Shown here one piece after another: positions 6,375 through 7,358 of a stretch of 7,358 bases of DNA; within the stretch, counting starts at the first letter, position 1, and each line of letters starts with the position of its first letter. The translations under genes and the position numbers were made by a program. Source of the stretch: an uncultured Sulfurovum sp. GTDB taxonomy: Bacteria > Campylobacterota > Campylobacteria > Campylobacterales > Sulfurovaceae. Location: NCBI GenBank assembly GCA_937938065.1, contig CALDBH010000040.1, forward strand, positions 1 through 7,358, written 5' to 3'. The notes under the pieces are model-generated. The model did not search any database. It was given only the letters and a program-made list of their open reading frames with translations, and was not told where the DNA came from.

Positions 6375-7358
6375 TTAAAGTGCTTCCATTTCTTTAAGCG
6401 TAGAGAGCAGTGCACCCAGTTTATTTTTTACTTCCAGGTATTCTAACTCTGGCTGTGAGTCTGCAACAACACCGGCACCAGCCTGTAGTGTGATACTATC
6501 TGGTTTGATGAGTGAAGTACGTATGGCGATGGCAGAATCCATGTTTCCGTCAAAAGAGAAGTAGCCCACAGAACCGGAGTAGAAACCACGTTTAAGACCT
6601 TCATACTGGGCTATGAGCTTCATCGCTTCTATTTTAGGGGCACCTGTCATGGTTCCTGCAGTAAATGTAGCAGCAAAGAGATCGAACATATCTTTATCTT
6701 CTTGTAACATACCTTCTACATCTGATACCATATGCATGACGTGAGAGTATTTTTCCACACGCATCATATCTGTCACTTTCACGGTACCTGTTTGTGCAAC
6801 ACGACCCACATCATTTCGACCTAAGTCTATGAGCATAAGGTGCTCAGCACACTCTTTGGGGTCATCAAGCATTTCTTGTTCGAGTTCTTTATCTCTTTTA
6901 GCATTTTTGCCACGTTTCCGTGTACCTGCGATAGGACGTAGAAGTATCTCACCTTCTGTCAGACGTACCATCACTTCTGGTGAAGAACCACAGATAGAGA
7001 ACTCTTCATAGTCCAGCAAGAAAAGATAAGGTGAAGGGTTTTTAGAACGTAGTATTCTGTAAAAACTCAATGGGTCTATCTTCCCTTTTTGTGTGTATCT
7101 ATTGGCTAAAAGTATTTGGAAAATATCTCCAGAACGTATGTTTTCTTTAGACTCTACAACCAGTTCTTTGAAACGCTCTTCATCTATACTGAAACTGCCT
7201 TCTCCCTCAAGTTTTACAGCTTTAAGTGGCATAGGGGTACAAGTATTGTTCAAGATATCTTCAATAGCAGTCACTCCCTCTTTCATAGAATCGTCATTTA
7301 AAATCATTGTAAGTTTTGCACTCTTGTGTGAATACGCGATGATGATTTTAGGACGTAC
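6375..7358 (-). CDS. trpE: Anthranilate synthase component I TrpE, 5' part cut off by the window edge
   Basis: TrpE converts chorismate and ammonia to anthranilate, the first step of tryptophan synthesis, with a glutamine amidotransferase partner (TrpG) not seen here. An internal Met codon lies at 7307, but the frame stays open to base 7358 (last residues read ...PKIIIAYSHKSAKLT before that Met), so the gene continues outside; 327 residues are visible. The chorismate-binding domain is complete: SGDIFQILLANR, FSICGSSPEVMVR, RPIAGTRKRG, HLMLIDLGRNDVGRV, KYSHVMHMVSDVEG, FTAGTMTGAPKIEAM and GAGVVADSQPELEYLE. Alanine in RPIAGT (codon 6929-6927) marks anthranilate synthase; aminodeoxychorismate synthase PabB typically has lysine there. 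The feedback-inhibition region is in the missing N-terminus. It is the first visible gene of the leftward operon, with aroE 19 bases downstream. Confidence 0.93.
   Translation of the reverse strand, partial: VRPKIIIAYSHKSAKLTMILNDDSMKEGVTAIEDILNNTCTPMPLKAVKLEGEGSFSIDEERFKELVVESKENIRSGDIFQILLANRYTQKGKIDPLSFYRILRSKNPSPYLFLLDYEEFSICGSSPEVMVRLTEGEILLRPIAGTRKRGKNAKRDKELEQEMLDDPKECAEHLMLIDLGRNDVGRVAQTGTVKVTDMMRVEKYSHVMHMVSDVEGMLQEDKDMFDLFAATFTAGTMTGAPKIEAMKLIAQYEGLKRGFYSGSVGYFSFDGNMDSAIAIRTSLIKPDSITLQAGAGVVADSQPELEYLEVKNKLGALLSTLKEMEAL

Noticed and set aside
6356..6415. Longer aroE start at 6415, overlapping trpE by 41 bases
   Set aside because: The extra 20 residues lack family similarity and are out-of-frame trpE sequence; the ATG at 6355 coincides with the conserved N-terminus.
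1..7358. Mobile element, phage, toxin-antitoxin or defence island
   Set aside because: No transposase, integrase, terminal repeats, CRISPR-like arrays or defence domains are visible; the genes are compact and mostly core metabolism.

Overview
The window looks like chromosomal DNA from a Campylobacterota (epsilonproteobacterial) species, most plausibly a free-living Sulfurovum/Sulfurimonas-type organism. The grounds are AT-rich, densely packed DNA, T-rich promoters with a good -10 box and little or no -35, an ArsRS-type two-component pair, a class II DAHP synthase, a CmoA of this lineage's style and a multiheme cytochrome c. The genus is inferred; the phylum is fairly secure. I see no mobile element, CRISPR array, tRNA or rRNA.

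Layout. Bases 1-139 are a leader with a -10 box at 109-114. Two genes then read rightward: cmoA (140-850, Cx-SAM synthase for tRNA wobble-uridine modification) and a class II DAHP synthase gene (970-2316, first step of the shikimate pathway). They are separated by 119 bases that hold a perfect 11-bp inverted repeat enclosing a tandem direct repeat, a TATAAT box and a strong ribosome binding site. A leftward block converges on them with only two bases between the stop codons. In transcription order it is trpE (5' end outside the window, 7358-6375), aroE (6355-5561), an octaheme c-type cytochrome (5564-4227), an OmpR-type response regulator (4159-3506) and its ArsS-type histidine kinase (3509-2319). 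aroE/cytochrome and regulator/kinase each share a 4-base ATGA stop/start overlap. A 67-base gap with a possible internal promoter precedes the regulator.

How the genes fit together. DAHP synthase opens the shikimate pathway, AroE reduces dehydroshikimate to shikimate, TrpE draws chorismate to tryptophan, and CmoA consumes prephenate, which is made from chorismate. Four of the seven genes therefore supply or spend the same aromatic pool. The other three are a membrane-attached or periplasmic octaheme cytochrome of unassigned function and a two-component system. The most interesting points are the tight coupling of the cytochrome to aroE with the sensor pair behind it, and the repeat structure upstream of the DAHP synthase gene. 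I found no clearly new defence or mobile system.
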